A DNA stretch of 64,000 bases from Strigamia acuminata (lineage: Eukaryota; Arthropoda; Chilopoda; Geophilomorpha; Linotaeniidae): NCBI GenBank assembly GCA_949358305.1, contig OX442322.1:930001-994000 (forward strand), in the 5' to 3' direction. Of the stretch, positions 62,250 through 64,000 are shown one piece after another (within the stretch, counting starts at the first letter, position 1; every line of letters starts with the position of its first letter). Under the pieces are notes generated by a model. That model was given only the letters and a program-made list of their open reading frames with translations. It made no database searches and was not told where the DNA came from. The position numbers and the translations under genes were made by a program.

Positions 62250-63125
62250 TAAAATAGTGTCTAGGGGTAATTTTAATGGAATGAAAACTGCCGTTTGAAT
62301 TTAATAAAATAACACAGATAACTTTATTCAATGAATTTACAAGAATAATGATAATATTAATGATATTAATAGTTATGACTAGTAATTAAACAATAAGTGA
62401 AAAAGAAAAGAAATATAACGAGAGCGACAATGCTCTCGGCAAACAAAGGCTTTATTTTGGCGCGCGACAAACAGAGTTTGTCACGTACACCAAAAATGGC
62501 GAGACGAACTTGCCGATACAAATTTCGTCGCTCGTTCGATGGTTTCAACTGCGGACTCCAGAGGAAAGCTCACGGTGGTCCACAGTCTCTACGATGGTTC
62601 ACAGGCAAACGTTGGTGCTATGCCAGCAACGATGAGTCTCGGAACAAGTCAGACGAGACTCACAATAACCGGTAGTGAGCGGTTTTCTCAGGCATTACCC
62701 GAGATTCGTGTAAGTGCGGGTAACCGACGATGGCGGTTACACGCAAAGCGCAAATGAGGCTGGTTCCACCGTCAATACAGTGGAAACAGCAAAGATGAAT
62801 CTCAACTCACCAAACTAACACTATCAATACTTGAAGTCTTGGGTTTTGAATCCGTTTCATAGCAGTGATGTTGTGTTCTTGTTGGTGATGTGGTCGAGAG
62901 TGAGTTCGCCGCCAAAATTTGGGGCTTTTATACACTCTCTGGTCCTGCGCACGAAATGTGCGTAGAGTGATGATTTTGGTGCAATACAGGATGTATTACA
63001 TCATCATCATCACTCTGATGTAATGTTTTAACTCAAAAGAGGGTAAAGTGTGCCTGAGGGATTTCCGCTCTCAAGTCACACTTTTGGCGTGTGCCTTATT
63101 AAATAATTATTTAAGTGTAACAATT
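62250..63125 (-). mobile_element. LTR-like insert in the putative intron
   Basis: On the minus strand this block has a promoter-like TATAAAAG (62932-62925), AATAAA signals near 62450 and 62320, and no coding frame, in the order expected for an LTR. A solo LTR is the simplest reading. I could not find a convincing target duplication, so both boundaries are approximate. An alternative is a normal intron with an internal promoter. Confidence 0.4.
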
Positions 63126-63315
63126 CTGCACCTGCAGGCTTGGCACACTTCGGTTTTCTCCCCTAAATAGGGGTGAGAATATGCAAAGGCAATTCTCCTC
63201 TCCTAATTAAGTAATTTGGTTTGACGTGTGTCAAACCAAAATAAAACAAAATATACAATTTTTTTTAGTGGTGACAAATTTATTTCAAATATAAACAAAA
63301 ACACTTCAGGGTCAC

Positions 63316-63555
63316 CACAACTTTACAGTCGTAGAAAATTTTCTTCCTGTACGAAGTGGTGTATTTACGTCGCATGTTCCAAGCACTTTCATGCTTCACA
63401 GATGCTTTGGCTTCATCTAAACTGTCAAAAGTGGTAAGTTTCGTCCACTTTAATTTAGGCCCTCTTCGTCGCTTGCACGGTGGCTGGCTGTTTTCATCGC
63501 TATCATCACTCCCCGAATCCGAGTTGTAATAATACACGAACCTCTGAGATGCCAT
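63316..63555 (-). pseudogene. probable first exon of the FLYWCH/MULE-like gene
   Basis: The frame starts MASQRFVYYYNSDSGS and has an acidic patch, a basic patch CKRRRGPKLK, then WTKLTTFDSLDEAKASVKHESAW and YDCKVV, where a donor-like GTGACC follows at about 63315. The pattern W-x(5)-FDSLDEA and a late Cys fits the start of the same zinc-binding domain as the exon at 61705-62175. An extra small exon may lie at about 62192-62246, between an acceptor-like TTTTACAG and a strong donor GTAAGT (62191-62186). Confidence 0.4.
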
Positions 63556-64000
63556 TGCAAACGATTGTGATTTGCTTTTTTAATAACAGCAAAACAAATC
63601 AGCAAATTAAGATTTTTTATCTTATGAAAATAAAATAATTTAGGCATTTTTAAAATACGATGGATTTTCTTGTTTACTTGCATAATAATAAAAATTTGAA
63701 TAGATTTATTGAACAAATTCAGTACTTTTGGAGTAGAAATTTAAGTTTTGCCACAATGGCTGGCTTTACTTCAGCTGATTTGTTTCATTTCAAAATGAAA
63801 ACATTTAACTCAAGATGACTAAGATAAGTTGCATAGCGATGTACTAATTCAATGATGTTCTACAACTTTGTAACTGGAAATTTTGCTGTATCTTAAACAG
63901 TTTAAAGTTAAGAAGTGAATGACCTTGAAGATGACCTTCCGGTTCAAATTTAAGGTCAACACTGGATAGTCCACCATTGACTTCCTATATGCCTACATCA
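63556..64000. other. AT-rich upstream region
   Basis: This stretch is the presumed 5' flank of the minus-strand gene. It has no coding frame of note and no clear promoter; it is AT-rich with a few short palindromes. Confidence 0.4.

Overview
The window is an animal genomic segment, most likely invertebrate and possibly arthropod (weakly supported). It is built almost entirely of LTR retrotransposons, two tandem-repeat arrays and a few small inverted-repeat elements. No bacterial signals, rRNA, tRNA or CRISPR are visible. The eukaryotic signs are primer-binding sites matching initiator-Met, Leu, Gln and Phe tRNAs, LTRs with TATA and AATAAA signals, splice-site-like motifs, and one probable spliced host or transposase-derived gene fragment at the right end.

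Left part (1-8005): an AT-rich foldback element; a minus-strand Ty1/copia element (C1) that has lost its 3' end but keeps a long gag-pol frame, a long leader, an iMet PBS and a probable 5' LTR; a palindromic MITE at about 6923-7245; then AT-rich DNA without genes.

Middle part (8006 to about 45470): one old minus-strand Ty3/gypsy element (G1) of about 9.4 kb, split by four later LTR-element insertions, each with LTR pairs and matching target-site duplications. NA1 (8550-11906) is a gag-only element in the G1 3' LTR. C2 (14361-20618) is a copia element in the G1 third ORF. C3 (21416-25806) is a copia element downstream of G1 pol. G2 (30661-44702) is an intact plus-strand gypsy element in G1 gag. 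C2 and C3 keep open gag-protease-integrase frames but lack reverse transcriptase, and NA1 lacks all of pol. All three have near-identical or very similar LTR pairs, so they were probably mobilised by enzymes supplied in trans. G2 carries an extra ORF in the position where retroviruses keep env. This ORF encodes a cysteine-rich protein with no obvious membrane features and starts directly at a splice-acceptor-like sequence. G1 also has a decayed third ORF there.

Right part (45470-64000): a 50-bp minisatellite with a 450-bp higher-order repeat; an AT-rich satellite of about 60 bp that contains an inverted junction, a reverse solo LTR and a full gypsy element (G3, 50979-61197) of the same LTR family; then the remains of a spliced gene with a FLYWCH/MULE-like N-terminus and an LTR-like insert in its putative intron. 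G3 pol carries five AT-hook-like motifs between RNase H and integrase, notable because two insertions of this family lie in the AT-rich satellite.

All three gypsy elements join gag to pol through a classical -1 frameshift signal: a slippery heptamer (A AAA AAC in G1 and G2, G GGA AAC in G3), a 5-9 nt spacer and a perfect or near-perfect stem. Coordinates, frames, LTR ends and motifs were read by eye. Family names rest on domain motifs, not on database searches.
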